A stretch of DNA of 64,000 nt from Peromyscus leucopus (GCF_004664715.2 NC_051075.1:35937495-36001494); one strand, 5' to 3'. Counted from the stretch's first letter, positions 34,474 through 47,440 are shown. Notes: generated by a model from the letters alone, not told the origin. Made by a program: numbers and translations.

Positions 34474-35411
34474 ATGAGTATTCCACTTGGGTCCTTTATA
34501 ACCAGGAGCAATATTTGTTTCTGTCTTAGGTGTCTGTAAAAATAAAATGCTCACCAATCTGGGCCTCATAATTGACATTTGTTTAGAGTACAGGCCACTA
34601 CATGGTGCAAAATCCTTTAACTGGACATTTTCAAATGATTAAGTGTTCTTTATGCCTTTGAATAAGGAGGATATTGCATGTGTGTATTTTCCCCAGTGCA
34701 TCATGTCAGCAGAGAAACGGTGTAAATTTGCCTTATTCCTGGTAATGATAGCATTAATTATTTTCTCAATTTGAAATCATCTGTTTTCTCCACATTAAAA
34801 TCACAAATTTTCCCTTTGTAATCATTTATATCTTTGGGGGAATATTTTGAAACTCTATTCTCATTCTGTTTCTCATCATTTTCCACCCCCTAATCTTAGT
34901 ATCCATAAATGATTCTGCCAAGAACAGTCATTATTGGTGATTGCCAAATGGTGTTTTTCTAATTTCATCATCCCTTCTCCATCTTTCTGTGTAAACAATG
35001 AAAAGATGCTGCAAGAAAATAGTAGTAAATATCAATAGAACACAAGAGCCAGCTTATGAAATCAATCTAGAATAACGAGAACATGTAAATCAGCAATGAC
35101 CACAGAAGGTGGTAAGCCAGGGAAAGTACTAAACTCATGAGTCCAGCATGATGAAGGTGGATCAGTAGACATTTAAAAAGTTACTTTAGACAATCTACCT
35201 TATCAAACATCTTGCAAAACAAATATTAAAAAATATTATTTGTGAACACAATGAAAAACATAAATGTCATTTACAACCAAATAAATACAAATATAAATAA
35301 TAGCATGGAATTCTTCCAATTTTTATCAAGCAGTTTTCAACAATTAATATAATTAATAATACCAATTGCTGTGATGAAGGAGAAAAATAAGCTATCGTAC
35401 ACAGTATTGAT
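34474..35411. other. Single-copy DNA
   Basis: No repeat or gene recognised. Confidence 0.5.
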
Positions 35412-35760
35412 TGCTGTGGGATAATGCTTTTGTACACTGGTTTAATAAAATGCTGATTGGCCAGTAGCCAGGCAGGAAGTATAGGTGGGATAAACAGACA
35501 AGGTGAACTCTGGGAAGAGGAAGGCTGAGTGAGGAGACACCAGCCCACCATCCAGGGAGTAGCACATAATGCCACACAGGTGAAGCCATGGAAAATGTGT
35601 CGACATATGAATTAACAGAAATGGGCTTTAAGTGTAAGAGCTAGTCAATAGTAAGTCTGAGCTAATGGCTGAGCTGTCTCAATTAATATAAGCTTCTGTG
35701 TATTTACTTGGGTCTGCGCGGCTGCAGACTGGGCAGGAAACAGGAAAACTTTCAGCTATA
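35412..35760 (+). mobile_element. Solo LTR, class II ERV, family C
   Basis: Perfect 6-bp duplication ATTGAT (35406-35411, 35761-35766) around TGCTGTGGGATAATG … TTTCAGCTATA (final CA decayed to TA). Inverted CCAAT ('gctgattggccagtagcc') and the 'gcaggaagtataggtggga' core are shared with 10115 and 39910. Confidence 0.95.
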
Positions 35761-37969
35761 ATTGATTTAGGCCTACATGTAAAAATCTTCCCATACAGTA
35801 GTTTTATAATATGTAACAAAATTTAAAAGAATGTAACTTGCCAACATCAATTCCATTTAATTTAATAGATAATGGAATAAGCAGAAATATGTATATTTCA
35901 TCATTTTATTAGAGCATGATGAATGATAGCAAACATTAGAAATCTTAGCTAACTACATTTCTACTCAAACAATTCAGATTTGCTAGTATGATTACTCAAA
36001 TTCAAATTCATATATATATATAGAGAAACCCTTAATGTATATTATACTAAAATGGTCATCCGTAAAATCAAGATAATAATAAAGACCTACAGAGATGTTA
36101 AGAGTATAAATACATATTTCATTTTCTACACAGTACACTCTATCTGTATACTAAATAAAAGTTCATTATTTGAATGATACTGATTATTCTTATTCTTTTT
36201 AAGTAATGTTTCCTTCTGGCTAGTATTGTTTTAATGTAGAACATTGTTGGGGATTTATATTGCATGTTATCTTGTTCCTTTAAGCAAGATCCTTTTTGTC
36301 ATACTAAATTTTAAGATTTTTCAGTTAAAATCTCTGATAAGTAAATTAAGGGACACAAATAAATACCTTTTCCTAAATTTTCATTTTTGCTTCATTTTCA
36401 TTTTTGAGCAGCTGAACTTTCTAAGGGATAACATGATATAAATTTGATGAAATAACACAAAGATGCTATGAGGAGTTAGTGAAAAGTTAGTTTAATGAAT
36501 GATTCAATCACTGGGTTCAAAAAGTACTAATTTTTTAAAATATTTTCGTTATCAATTTTCCAGAAATAACTGCTTATGGTTGTTTCCATTAATAACACAT
36601 CTTCATAAAGATACATCAAAATATACTAATGATACTTTTTTTACATTTTTGTTTTCTTGACTTATTTTACATTGTTGGGTTTTTCTCAAACCACCTGAAA
36701 TCACAACATCAAAATGCTATAGACATAGCACAAGCCAAAGAATGTATTTCATCCATCTTCACATTTAACTAGAAAGCATAACTGTGACCTTTCTGTTGAA
36801 AGTATTGAATGTTTTTCTTAAAAAATATTCCCAAGCAAGAAATAATTATCATAAACTATGAGGAAGGTACACTCAGGTGAACAGCCATGAGGTTATTTAT
36901 CAGCTAATAAGGTATCTCACTGTTTGATGGCATGCAAATTTTTCAGCATTATGGAAATTTAATTTGCACCCTTGAATCCTTTGTGCTTTCCTTAAGCCCA
37001 GTTCAACTGTTAAAAGTTACCTTTTAGCACAATAATTGTGGTTCTGATTTATCCCTCTTTTTCAGGCAGTTAAATAGAAAGATATCTGCCACTTAATGAT
37101 TTGGAGAACACACAGCAGTTCAAGGTTTCCGCAGTATTCAACAGCAATTCAATAGCACTCTCAATTGCGGTCACAGTAATTTGCAGACACTTGGCATGGC
37201 ACTCAAAGTGGGTGCATTTTGAGAAGTAGTGGTAACTGCTCAAACAGTCAGATTTTTCACTCTAATAGTCTGACCATAGTTATAGTTTAATAGCACATGC
37301 AAATTATCACCTGATTCTTTGAACAAGCTATAAAACCAAGAACCATCAGACCTGTTCACTAGAATCTAACATAGGATCCAAGCCAAATTTTTATTAGGGT
37401 AATTTCCCATGTTTGTCTATAGTTTTAGTAACACATTTTGTTTTCTTTTATTTTGTGACATGAATTACTGGGTATTTTGCTGTAAATGTTCTCCTACCTC
37501 ACTCCTAAAGAGAACTATCTAAATTCTCGAAGTAAATTGAACTGAAATCGTCCTATAACTAATGTGCCAAAAATGGATGACCTAGTAAGAAATATAAAAA
37601 CCATTTTGGGTGGTATTTTATCAAGAGCAAAATATGATAACTTAATGAGCCTTGAAAATAAATGGTGTTGGTAAGCCTTAATAACACAGATGATAGGATC
37701 TGCTCAACTACAACCCTCTGGTGGAGATCAATTTAATACTTTCTGTCATCCCAGCCAACTGTTAGATCACTTGTGCTACTGGACACACATCTAAATCTTG
37801 TTTTTGTGTCACAGGTCACATAATACCAGGCAAGTCCAATGGATGTCCATGTCACCTTTTGTATACATAAGCAAAAGCAGATGAATTAAAGTGAATAAAT
37901 GTGACTTACATGCCTTTATGCTGTTAGTTTTAACTGATGCAAATAAAGTAAAAAAAAATTAAAGCATAA
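35761..37969. other. Single-copy AT-rich DNA
   Basis: 2.2 kb without recognised repeats. It includes the octamer-motif cluster at 36932-37304. No exon-like open frame. Confidence 0.55.
36932..37304. promoter_or_regulatory. Candidate noncoding regulatory element (octamer cluster)
   Basis: Two exact POU octamers ATGCAAAT (36932-36939, 37297-37304) and two one-mismatch inverted copies, ATTTGCAC (36962-36969) and ATTTGCAG (37179-37186), in 373 bp of repeat-free DNA. Function is inference only; such motifs arise by chance in AT-rich DNA. Confidence 0.3.
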
Positions 37970-39180
37970 AGTGCCTCTTCAAGACATTTTCACTTTGATA
38001 GCTGGGCAAATATAAGAGATGACCATGATACAAGACAAAGGTAAAGGGGATGTAAAACATACCAGGAAGCCAGAGAAGGAAGGTTGCTCTGTGAAGGATC
38101 AGTGCTAGAGTCTGGGGTACACTTTGTGGGTTAGTGTAACATGGTAGAACTGGCAATCTAGATACATGGCCATGCAGTATCTGTACAAGTGAAACATGGA
38201 ACGAATGTAAAAGAAATTCTCAGGTTGAGTCCTACATGCAATTGTGTTTCAAGAATTTCTCACAAATTTCACTTCTGACACTATTGCTGATGACATTATG
38301 CTCCTTGTTCAATGGAAACGAAAATAAAATTTTATTTGCAAAGAAGGTTCCTCCCTGATGTGCTTTTAATAGAAGCAGAGGATGCTGTGCAGGCTGGGAA
38401 GGAAAGTCACCAACAGTTCTTACCCAGCTGTGACTATTATGAAGTACAATAATGACTGTCCTGGAAAGATATGCCCAACAGTGGCACAAATGGTATGTGG
38501 GTAACCAACAGCTTCCTGGTTGGATTTAAGGACCTCTCCACAGAGAGGAATCCATGTCTGGTATTGTAAACTTGGCTAAGACCCTGTGGCTAGAGTAGTC
38601 ATATGCAATTTAGGAGAACCTATTAATGCTATTGTTAAATAGACAAGTCATCAAACTGCATTCTAAATAATTAACCTATACCATATTAGTGCAGTGAAGC
38701 TTCTTATTACAGTAGACAACAGCTGATACCGAGACTCACAACTAGTCAAAATGCAGAGAGTGAGTGACTGGCAATACTCAGCCCCAGGTGGGACATATAT
38801 ACCTTCCCTCTCCTCGAGGCTTGGGGAATACGGGAGAAGGGGCAGAAGGAGTGTAGGAGGCAGTTTAGGGATGACTTCTTTAAAATAGTATCTATTGAAC
38901 ATGACAGGACCAATGGGGCCACTGCACTCATGAACTTACAGCAGGTGTATCTGCCTTCACAAGACCTGCACAAGACAGTCAACATTCTGACATGGAAAGT
39001 AGAGAATCATGTGAAGCCCCACCACTACCAAATTTGGAGCTATTGAAAGTTGATGTCTGCTGGGGGAGGAGAATCAGTTTTCTTCAGCAATATAACATCC
39101 TATAGATTGTCCATACTCTGGTAGATGACTCTATCCTCCTCATATATGGTCAAATGGAACTGGATTCAGTTAAGTTATAA
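37970..39180 (+). mobile_element. L1 (Lx-type) 3' UTR region
   Basis: Sense Lx-like text: 'gtgggtaaccaacagcttcc', 'ccatgtctggtattgtaaac', 'accatattagtgcagtgaag', 'actcatgaacttacagcag', 'gtgaagccccaccactacc'. The part before about 38450 is less certain. Confidence 0.65.
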
Positions 39181-39313
39181 AGAAAAAACAGGATATGAAG
39201 TTATCTAGGATAACTAAGAAAAATAGAAGGATGGATAAAACTAGAGGTAAAGGAGACAATATAATTGACAACACGAAAAATATAAAGGATCACCATAAAT
39301 TACCATGAAGAAC

Positions 39314-39650
39314 TAGGCTGAAGAGATGGCTTGCTGGTTAAAATACATGCCATGTGAATATGAGGACCAGAGTTCAGATCTCAAGTAAAGGCCAGGTAGA
39401 TCATAATGGCCTATCTGTAATACCAGCCTCAAAAGGTAGAGACAGAGTATCCCAAGAACAAGATAGCTAACAAAATTAGTCATTCCAGAGAGATCTGCAT
39501 TTGATTAAGAGACTCTGCCTCAATAAAAAGGTGGGAGATCAATCAAGGATGATTCCAAACCTCAACCCCAGGCCTCCACAGGCACACATGCACAGACACC
39601 CACACATATCTACTCCCACACTTGTGAATATACTCACACACATGAAAGTG
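39314..39650 (+). mobile_element. RSINE1/B4 SINE
   Basis: Head 'aggctgaagagatggcttgc', middle 'tgtaataccagcctcaaaag' and 'gactctgcctcaataaaaag', tail 'cctccacaggcacacatgc' with CA-rich end. Full length, moderately diverged. Confidence 0.85.
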
Positions 39651-39909
39651 GAAAAATAAAAAATTATTGTGAATAACTATATACCAACAAATTTGATAAC
39701 CTAAAAACAATAGATAGAACTCTAGAAGCATAACTCTTATGAAAGCTGAATCATAAAAAAAAGGAATACCTGAAGGGCTCAATAATAAATAAGAATGCTG
39801 ACTCAGTTATAAAAATAAAAAATATCCCATGAAAGAAAAGCTCAAGGATTTGGAGCTTTGCTGCCAAATGTTATGAAATGTATTTAAAACAAAAAACCTA
39901 ATATCTATC

Positions 39910-40297
39910 TGCTGTGGGATGGTCTGTATGTCAAATTGCTCTGATTGGTCAATAAATAAAACACTGATTGGCCCATGGCCAGGCAGGAAGTATAGGCGGG
40001 ACTAACAGAGAGAAGAATTGAGAGAACAGGAAGGTGGGGGGAGGCACTGCCAGCTGCTGCCATGACAAGCAGCATGTGAAGATGCCGGTAAGCCACGAGC
40101 CATGGGGCAAGGTATAGATTTGTGGAAATGGATTAATTTAAGCTATAAGAACATTTAGCAAGAAGCCTGGCACGGTCATACAGTTTGTAAGCAAAATAAG
40201 TCTCTGTGCTTACTTGGTTGGGTCTGAGCGGCTGTGGGACTGGCGGGTGACAGAGATTTGTCCTGACTGTGGGCCAGGCAGGAAAACTCAAGCTACA
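39910..40297 (+). mobile_element. Solo LTR, class II ERV, family C
   Basis: Perfect 6-bp duplication TCTATC (39904-39909, 40298-40303) around TGCTGTGGGATGG … CAAGCTACA. Contains tandem inverted CCAAT motifs, 'gaagtataggcgggac' and a polyadenylation-side 'gtaagcaaaataagtctctg'. Inserted into the ancient L1 at 39190-41130. Confidence 0.95.
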
Positions 40298-41130
40298 TCT
40301 ATCCCTGCTAACTGATTAAAAAACTGAAAGGAAAGGATGTCTTTCAAACCCACCCAATGAGGTCCCCAGTACTCTGTCACTAAAAAAAAATAAATAAATA
40401 AAAGACAAAAACAAAAATAGGAAAATACAGGCCAGTATCTCTGATGAATGTACCTACAGAATTTATCAATGGAATTCCAGCAAAGTGAATGAAGTCATCA
40501 ATTAAAGATCATTCAGTATGATGAAACAGCATCTTTCTCAAGGATGTAAGACTGGTTGAATTGTACATATGAGTTAACATGATAGACTACACCAAAGATG
40601 AAAACATATGATCCTCTCAATAGACGCAGAAAAGATATTTGATAAACCAAATACCCATAAATAACTTTAAAAAACTGTAAAAAAAAATATATACAGTGTA
40701 GAAAGAAAATGCTTCAACACAGTAAAGACAACCTACAGCAAGTCAAGAGATAAATTATGTTGAATGAGGAAAGAGTTGAAGTTCTCTGCCAAAGACATGA
40801 AATAAGACACAATGTAGATGTTCACTTCATCTCTTTTTAGTTAATATAATTCTAAAATCCTAGTCAGAGCAATCAAGCAAGGAAAAGTAAGAGCACATAT
40901 AACCCAGTTCAAAATATAATGCAAAACTTTAGTAATCTAAACAACAGGCTATTGGCAAGAAAGACACACATACATAAATGGAACGGAATAGGGAAAAAAA
41001 ACTCATGTATCTTTAGTAACACATTTTCCACAAGCTGTTAAGAGCAAACACTGAAGAAAGGACAGCCCTTATAGTAAATGGTACAATGGTACGTTAACCA
41101 ATTAAATATCACATAAAGAAGAATAAGGTG

Positions 41131-42025
41131 AGACTAGGTATTCCTCCCTTGGAATGCCTCCTGCTCTTGGGACTTCTAACTTCCCGTAATAATCTACATC
41201 GCGCTGCCTTTTTTAAAAGGAAGGAAGGCTCTTAACACTCTTCCCAGCCCCTCCTCTGCAATGCTCCCTGAGCCTTAGATGCAGAAGTGTTTTGTAGCTG
41301 TGTCCATTGGTACTAGGCTCCACAAATTTGCATGTTGATTAGTTGTGGTTTTTTCTGTAATAGCCTCTGTCTGTTTCCTTGATAATGACTGAAGACTACA
41401 CTTATACGTAGATATGACGAGGAGTATTTAGAACTTTAATAGAAACTATGCTGGTTTAGTGTAGTAGTAGTTGCCGGTACCTCTCCAAAATCCATGACTT
41501 CACCAGCACTAAGTAGTTGACTAGGTTTCCAGGACCAGACAGATTCCCTCTTGTTCAGCAGGTCTGAAGTCCAATTAGAGAGCTATCAGTTACCAACTAG
41601 GTATTTGCACACCGTTGCTGAATCCTTAGGGTTATTGTAGCATGCTCCTTCATTGCTGTTCATAGACATCATAGTTCAGTAGGACTGTTGGCTGTTTCTC
41701 TCCTTTGGATACTTTACTAAGAGACTGTGTCTCTAGGAATGCCAGATGCTATGCTCATCAAGTCTCGCCAACATGAATGCCTAGACATGAGCTAAACAAG
41801 GACAGCAATAGTAGCCATGCCAAAGTAGACAGAGGAAAACGGACAAGAATAGAAATGCCAAAGGAGATGGGGAAAGCCCAAGAGACCTCAACCTTACACA
41901 AAGAACCACATGCAACCAGGAAATCTAAGAGTGGAAGAAATAGTATTCTCCATGTGGGGAGGAGTTTGGGGAAAGGAAAAATTATAATCAAAATGTATTA
42001 TACTGTATTTAAAAATTAGGACAAA
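41131..42025 (+). mobile_element. L1 (Lx-type) 3' UTR and tail
   Basis: 'tctgaagtccaattagagag', 'ctatcagttaccaactagg', then a purine-rich end 'gtggggaggagtttggggaa' followed by an A/T-rich tail: the sense 3' end of a rodent L1. Confidence 0.65.
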
Positions 42026-42094
42026 AAAAGAATTTATGGAAAAATGTAAATTAGCAAAGTTATTGTGAAAGGGCCCCTCAAAAGTAATGAACAG

Positions 42095-42590
42095 AGTTGT
42101 TATATGATCTGTCGGTCCCATTTATTGGATTATATCCAAAAGAAATGAAATCAGCACATCAAAGAAACAACTGTACCCCCACTTTCATTGCAACGTATTC
42201 ACAATGAATGAGAAATAGGAAAAAATAAATAAAATGTGTTTATCACCTGGAAAATGTGTAAAGAAAATGCACTACAGGTACACAACAAAATACTACTCAG
42301 CCATAGAAAGAGAGAAATTGTGTCATTTTCAACACCATGAGTGGAAGAGGAGATTATCATGTTAAGTGAAATAAGCCAAGGAAAGAAAGATAAGTATTTT
42401 ATGGTCTCATGTGAAATACTTTAAAATGATCTCATAGATGTAGTAGTTACCAGAAAGAGGTTGAGGAGAATAGCAGCAGAGAGGGAATGGAAGAAGTTGA
42501 TTGACCAATAAGTTACAGTTATAGAGATGCAAGAAATTTCATGCCATGTTGCCCACTAGGATTGCTAGAGATAATGATGATACACTACAC
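42095..42590 (+). mobile_element. Ancient L1 3' end
   Basis: 'aaaatactactcagccatag', 'atgttaagtgaaataagcca' and 'atggtctcatgtgaaatac' are the characteristic end of ORF2 and start of 3' UTR of old mammalian L1. Confidence 0.75.
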
Positions 42591-42599
42591 ACTTTTACA

Positions 42600-42870
42600 T
42601 CATTTCCATCCTTCCTTCTCCCCCTCCACTTCCTCCCGTGTTCTCCCCACTCACTCTCAAATTCATGATTTCTTTAATTATTATTGATACGTGAACACAC
42701 ACACACACACACACACACACATCTATACCTACTACCTGCTGAGTCCAACTAGTGTTGCTTGTATGTATATGTGATTAGAACTTACCACTTAGGATTAGAT
42801 AATGAATCAATCAGAGGGCTGTCCCTGCAGAAAACTAATTTTCCCTCTTTCAGCAACCATTAATTGCAAA
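42600..42870 (-). mobile_element. Old L1 3' UTR fragment with (CA)n
   Basis: Antisense: C-rich block, 'ttctttaattattattgata', a (CA)n run at 42693-42720, 'gctgagtccaactagtgttg', then 'cagaaaactaattttccctc'. Lx-type. Confidence 0.6.
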
Positions 42871-43009
42871 TGTTTTTAAAATACCAGATTTTGAGTGATT
42901 TCACTAGAACTGATAAATATTTGAAGTAATAAATGTTTAATTTGGTTCAACATTGCACGGTTGTCTAATAATATGTACAAAGCTCATGCAGTTAAAATGG
43001 AAATTTAAT

Positions 43010-43180
43010 CTCATGCCTGTAATCTCAGTCCTTGGAAGGCTGAAACAGAATTGCCTTGTAACCAAAGCCAGCATGAGCTACATAGGGAGCTCCAGGTAAT
43101 CATGGGATATAGAGTGAGATCCTGTTTTGAAAGGGAAGCAAAAAAGAAAATTTAACAAGTAAAATTAAATTTGTAAAAAA
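43010..43180 (+). mobile_element. Old B1-like SINE
   Basis: 'ctcatgcctgtaatctcagt', 'ggaaggctgaaacagaattg', 'gccagcatgagctacatag', 'tagagtgagatcctgttttg' and an A-rich tail: a 7SL-derived SINE, more diverged than the other B1s here. Confidence 0.75.
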
Positions 43181-44714
43181 AAAAAAATACATTTTAGGCT
43201 GGGAATTGTAGTTCTCTGTGTTAAAATTTTTGTTGCACAATATCACTGATATAAAATTTAATTTCCAGAAGCATAAGAAGATAAAAGAATAACTCTCATT
43301 TTCTTTTTATGTCAAAGTGGGACTATTACAGGACATAGGTTTTATTATAACAAACCATCAGACTTGAATTTTATCATCTTCAACAAGAGGTATAGCTCAG
43401 AGTAGAAAACCCCACACCCAAGACATTCTTCCCAGAAATTAGACATTTACAGAAGCTTTCATTCCAAAATAAATCATAGGATGAGAGTACTGTTAAACTT
43501 TCTAAATTCAAAAGTAATTTATTATATGCACATGGTTAATATAAAACCTTGGAGAACGCTCCACAAGATTTTATGATAGTTCATTCATATATATTACTTT
43601 GTAATGAGCTTTTGACAATATTTCCTTATAGTAATATTTTAAAGCAACTGGAAGTAAAAGAAATTTTATCAGTATATTAGATGCTGAAAATCAAAGGGAT
43701 CCATTTCAGGGTGAGGAATGTCACTCTTGGGAAATAAGAAGGATTTTAATAGGTGATACCACAGATCAAAGACTATCTCGGGCAAGAAAAAAAGTGTAAG
43801 CAAAGGCCTCCATATCCTCATTGATTAAAGCAGTTGTCATTGTTATTTATTTAGTCACAGTGGCTACACTATAACTGATCAAACCTAGTAGATCAGTAAA
43901 CATTTTCATATTAGAATCTACTTAATAAATCTTTTTTTCATATAATGACTCTTATGTTGTCAGATGTATAATGCATATTTCATCCTTGGATATTTCCTTC
44001 ATACACAAATAGAAGCTTTCTGACCATTTCCAGGGCTTTTTTTTACCCAGTACAAAAAGCCAAAATGTTTAAAGAAGTGACTGAAGTTATTAGTTAGGCA
44101 ATAGTTATTAGTTTGAAAGGAAGTCAATGTGCTATACAAAAATTATAACTGCATTTGAAGTAAGTCTTAAAGTAGGAGTTTCAGATTATGAATCACGGTC
44201 CTCTGAGGTCCTGAGGTTACTCAGTTGGATTAAGAGGCAGCTAGACATACAAAGCATCTAAAAAATATAAGAACTGCAAAGTTACATTCATAAGCAGCTT
44301 CTAAAGTATGATGAGATCAGGCCCTTACTTGTGACATGTTCACTTGAACTGGGTTCTGTTTAGTTTCATAATATGGCCATGCATTGTCTCCAAGGGAATT
44401 TTAAGAGAATCAACAACCTGAGCTCAGAGGAAGATAAAGAAAAATATTGTTTCTTTTTCTAAATCTTCAGGAAGAAAAAAAAGGGAAAGATGCCTTTAAT
44501 ATATCAAGATTAACCAAATTTTTTAAAAAATGAATTATTACTGTCATTTCAAAGGTATACTTTCAGGCAAAATCTCAGGAACTCGCAATAAAGTTTAGGA
44601 AAAACAGAATATATGATAAATGGGCTCTTTGCTAACTAAACAAGAAACATAGAAAACCACATTCATTATTTACTAACTTTCCAATGAATGACACATGTAT
44701 GTCACTCTCACATA
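43181..44714. other. Single-copy AT-rich DNA
   Basis: 1.5 kb, nothing recognised. Confidence 0.5.
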
Positions 44715-45475
44715 GTCTTACAGTGCTGTTAAAGAGGACCTTGGGAGAGAACGCACTGCTACCAGACCGGCACAGTTCTTAACCATGCTCTAACTTCTCC
44801 TTACACCCACAGATACGTATAGCTCACACCCCTTATCGAAGAAGCTTCTCCTTGCAGCAAATGGAGACCAAAACAGAAAACCACGGCTGGTAAAGATGCA
44901 AAGATGAACAGATCAGGAGAAGCCCAGCCCCAACAGAAAGATCTACAGCACAATTTCTACACCTAAGGCTCAGGGGATGTTGAAGGAGAGGAGGCAGAAA
45001 GATTGTGAGAACTAGAGCAAAGGAAATAAGCTGCAACATAGTGCCTTCTAGAACTGCCCAGAGAGCTTTACCTCTACAAATATGGCCGCCTCAACAAAAC
45101 CTCAACAAGTACAACACCACTTGACATGCTGGCATGGAAGAGGAAATCCTCATGAAATCCCACCACTAGACAAAGAACAAAAGGCAACTAAATAGTGTTT
45201 GTTGAAAGAGAGCCCGTAATTGGTTATCCAATACAAGGTGATCAGCTTCAAAAATCATATATACTCAAGAAACAAAGACCCAACAGGTTGTGTTTAGATG
45301 TTCATATATATATATATATTTAGATGTTCATATATACACACACAATATATACAACAATGCTAACCAAAGAAAAAGAGGTAGGAAGTATTGATGGGAGGAG
45401 ACATGGAAGGGTTTGGAGGGAGGAGAGGAAGAGGAGAAGTGATGTAACTATATTTTGATTAAACTAAATAAAAGT
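44715..45475 (+). mobile_element. L1 (Lx-type) 3' UTR and tail
   Basis: Sense 3' UTR ('ctcaggggatgttgaaggag', 'aatcctcatgaaatcccacc') ending in 'ggaggagaggaagaggagaa', 'atattttgattaaactaaat', AAAAG. Contains two copies of tttagatgttcatatata at 45293-45310 and 45319-45336. Confidence 0.75.
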
Positions 45476-45547
45476 GACTGAAAAAGATATCTGAGTAATA
45501 GTCATTGTATTTAGTTTAAAGGTTCTAGTCTTTCACAAAAGTAATCC

Positions 45548-45720
45548 TATGAATAAAAATATACTAGCATCTTTATTTGTGGAAAATATTAACATCACAA
45601 ATCACTAAAAAATTCTTCTACACAGCATACATTGAAACCAAGAAAATATGGCTTTGTAAAATAATATTAACTATACCAACATTTTGAAGCTGTCAGTGAA
45701 AAGTGAAATAATGCAAAGGA
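45548..45720 (+). repeat. Local duplication, copy A
   Basis: Starts 'tatgaataaaaatatactag' and ends 'aaataatgcaaagga'. Closely similar to copy B at 46174-46337. Not a known transposon. Confidence 0.9.
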
Positions 45721-45749
45721 TGAAGCTTAGATACTGATTGGGCTTGTAA

Positions 45750-46037
45750 TGTATCTTAGGGTTTTTACTGCTGTGAAAAGACACCATGAGCACAGCAACA
45801 CTCATAAGGGAAAACATTTAATTGCCTACAGTTTCAGATATTAGCTCATTATCGTCATGGCATGCAGGCAGACAAAGTGCTAGGGAAGGGAGCCGAGAGT
45901 TCTACTGGGCGTGGCTTGAGCATATATGAGACTTCAAACCCCACCTCCACAGTGACACACTTCCTCCAACAAGGCCATACCTCAAGCACTCAAACACATG
46001 AGTCTATGGGGGGGCCATACTTATTCAAATCACCACA
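45750..46037 (-). mobile_element. MaLR LTR (MT-like)
   Basis: TGTATCTTAGGG…'actgctgtgaaaagacacca', 'gacacacttcctccaacaag', ending 'caaatcaccaca'. Lies between duplication copies A and B. Confidence 0.8.
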
Positions 46038-46069
46038 TAGTATGTACCTATAATTCTGGTGTTTAACAA

Positions 46070-46540
46070 ATGAAATACAGTCAGCCCTGAAAAAAATACA
46101 TTACATAGACATAGCATTATATGAACTGAACATATTATATTTAGGAATATAAAATTAACAATATGTATTCTTATATGAATAAAAATATACTAGCATCTTT
46201 ATTTGTGGAAAATAGTAACACAAATCACTATAAACATTCTATGTAGTATATATTGAAACCATGAAAATATGGCTTTGTAAAATAATACTACACTAACATT
46301 TTCAAGCTGTCAGTGAAAAGTAAAATAATGCAAAAGAATATATATTCTTAATTTTATATTCCTAGATATAATTATACATGTATATATCCATGAATGCAAT
46401 AACAATAATGAAATAAAGAGGCCTTGACTTTGAAGGAAAATGGAGATGGGTATATACAAGGGTTTGTTTGAAGGGAAGAAAAAGAAAGAGAGAAATGTTG
46501 TAAATAAATTAAAATCACAAAATTAATAAAGTAAAGTTAA
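46070..46540 (+). mobile_element. L1 3' end interrupted by duplication copy B
   Basis: 'acagtcagccctgaaaaaaa', 'gaactgaacatattatattt', then after copy B 'catgaatgcaataacaataa', 'aataaagaggccttgacttt', 'gggtatatacaagggtttg', 'gaaatgttgtaaataaatta': the sense 3' UTR of a rodent L1. Copy B sits in its AT-rich palindromic stretch. Confidence 0.7.
46131..46380. repeat. Inverted repeat flanking duplication copy B
   Basis: Left arm 46131-46173 and right arm 46334-46380 are imperfect inverted copies. Their cores TTAGGAATATAAAATTAA and TTAATTTTATATTCCTAG pair at 17 of 18 positions. The 160-bp loop is duplication copy B (46174-46337). Confidence 0.85.
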
Positions 46541-47361
46541 AAACTGAAAGCAACACGTCACCACCTTAGGATACATAAGACTTCCTCAAAAAAGGTAGTA
46601 AAAGATAACAATAATGGTTTTGCATATACAAGATTGTCTTAAATCACCAATAGTTGTGGCTATTTTACTTTGGAAAAACACAGAACATAAAACATAATCC
46701 ATTAAGCTATAAACATGGCCAAAACCATTCTGAAAACGTAGATGTTATAACATAATGCATTTTAATTTGTATGATAAATAAGAAAAGTAATGACTCTCCT
46801 GTACCATAAAAAAATCTTTGTAATTTTTTTCTTCATGAAAGTTGGAGGGAAATTTTAAAATATAAAATTGCTTAAAAGGCATGTTGAGTTAGGGAATTAA
46901 TTACATGGTGTGAATAAAGTCAACCCTTTTCAGACATTTAAACTGCTTTTGGTTGTAAGGAGCTCAGGCTGTCTCTGCTAGAATTAGGATCCCTTTATTG
47001 TACCTGATTTATTAGGTGAGCTCTTTAAATGTCTTCGCCGTTTAACAGCATTTCCACTAATCTTAACAAAATATCCAGGATGTAGGAGACACTGAGTATA
47101 CATGTACTAATTAATGAATTTACCTGACATTTACGTCATTGATAAAGCACGTATCAATACGTAGTAAGGTAAATAGTGAACAGCAATGTGAAAAAGGAAG
47201 AACCCAAGTAACAAACATTAGACAAATGCCCCTATGGACCACAAATGGCATTTTAATTTGAAGGAAATCCAAAAGGAGCCTTAGTCATCCTGAACAATAA
47301 GCTTACATTCCACATATGAATATTTGTGAAGCTTTGGTTTATACATCAAATGTTAAAATTT
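46541..47361. other. Single-copy AT-rich DNA
   Basis: Nothing recognised. A small palindrome (ACGTAT CA ATACGT) is near 47148-47162. Confidence 0.5.
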
Positions 47362-47440
47362 TTGGTAGTAGGCATTGAATACAAAGCCCTGCAGAAGCTC
47401 TGTGTGTGCTCTATCACCAAGCAACATCCCCAGCCTAAAG
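47362..47440 (-). mobile_element. ID SINE
   Basis: Complement reads 'ggctggggatgttgcttggt', 'gatagagcacacacagagc', 'ttctgcagggctttgtattc': a diverged ID element (BC1/tRNA-Ala derived). Confidence 0.75.

Larger units (their letters stand above)
39190..41130 (+). mobile_element. Ancient L1 ORF2, interrupted
   Basis: Decayed sense ORF2: 'tataccaacaaatttgataa', then, after the insertions, 'caggccagtatctctgatga' near the reverse-transcriptase YRPVSLMN motif. Split by an RSINE1 (39314-39650) and a family C LTR (39910-40297). No intact frame. Confidence 0.7.
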
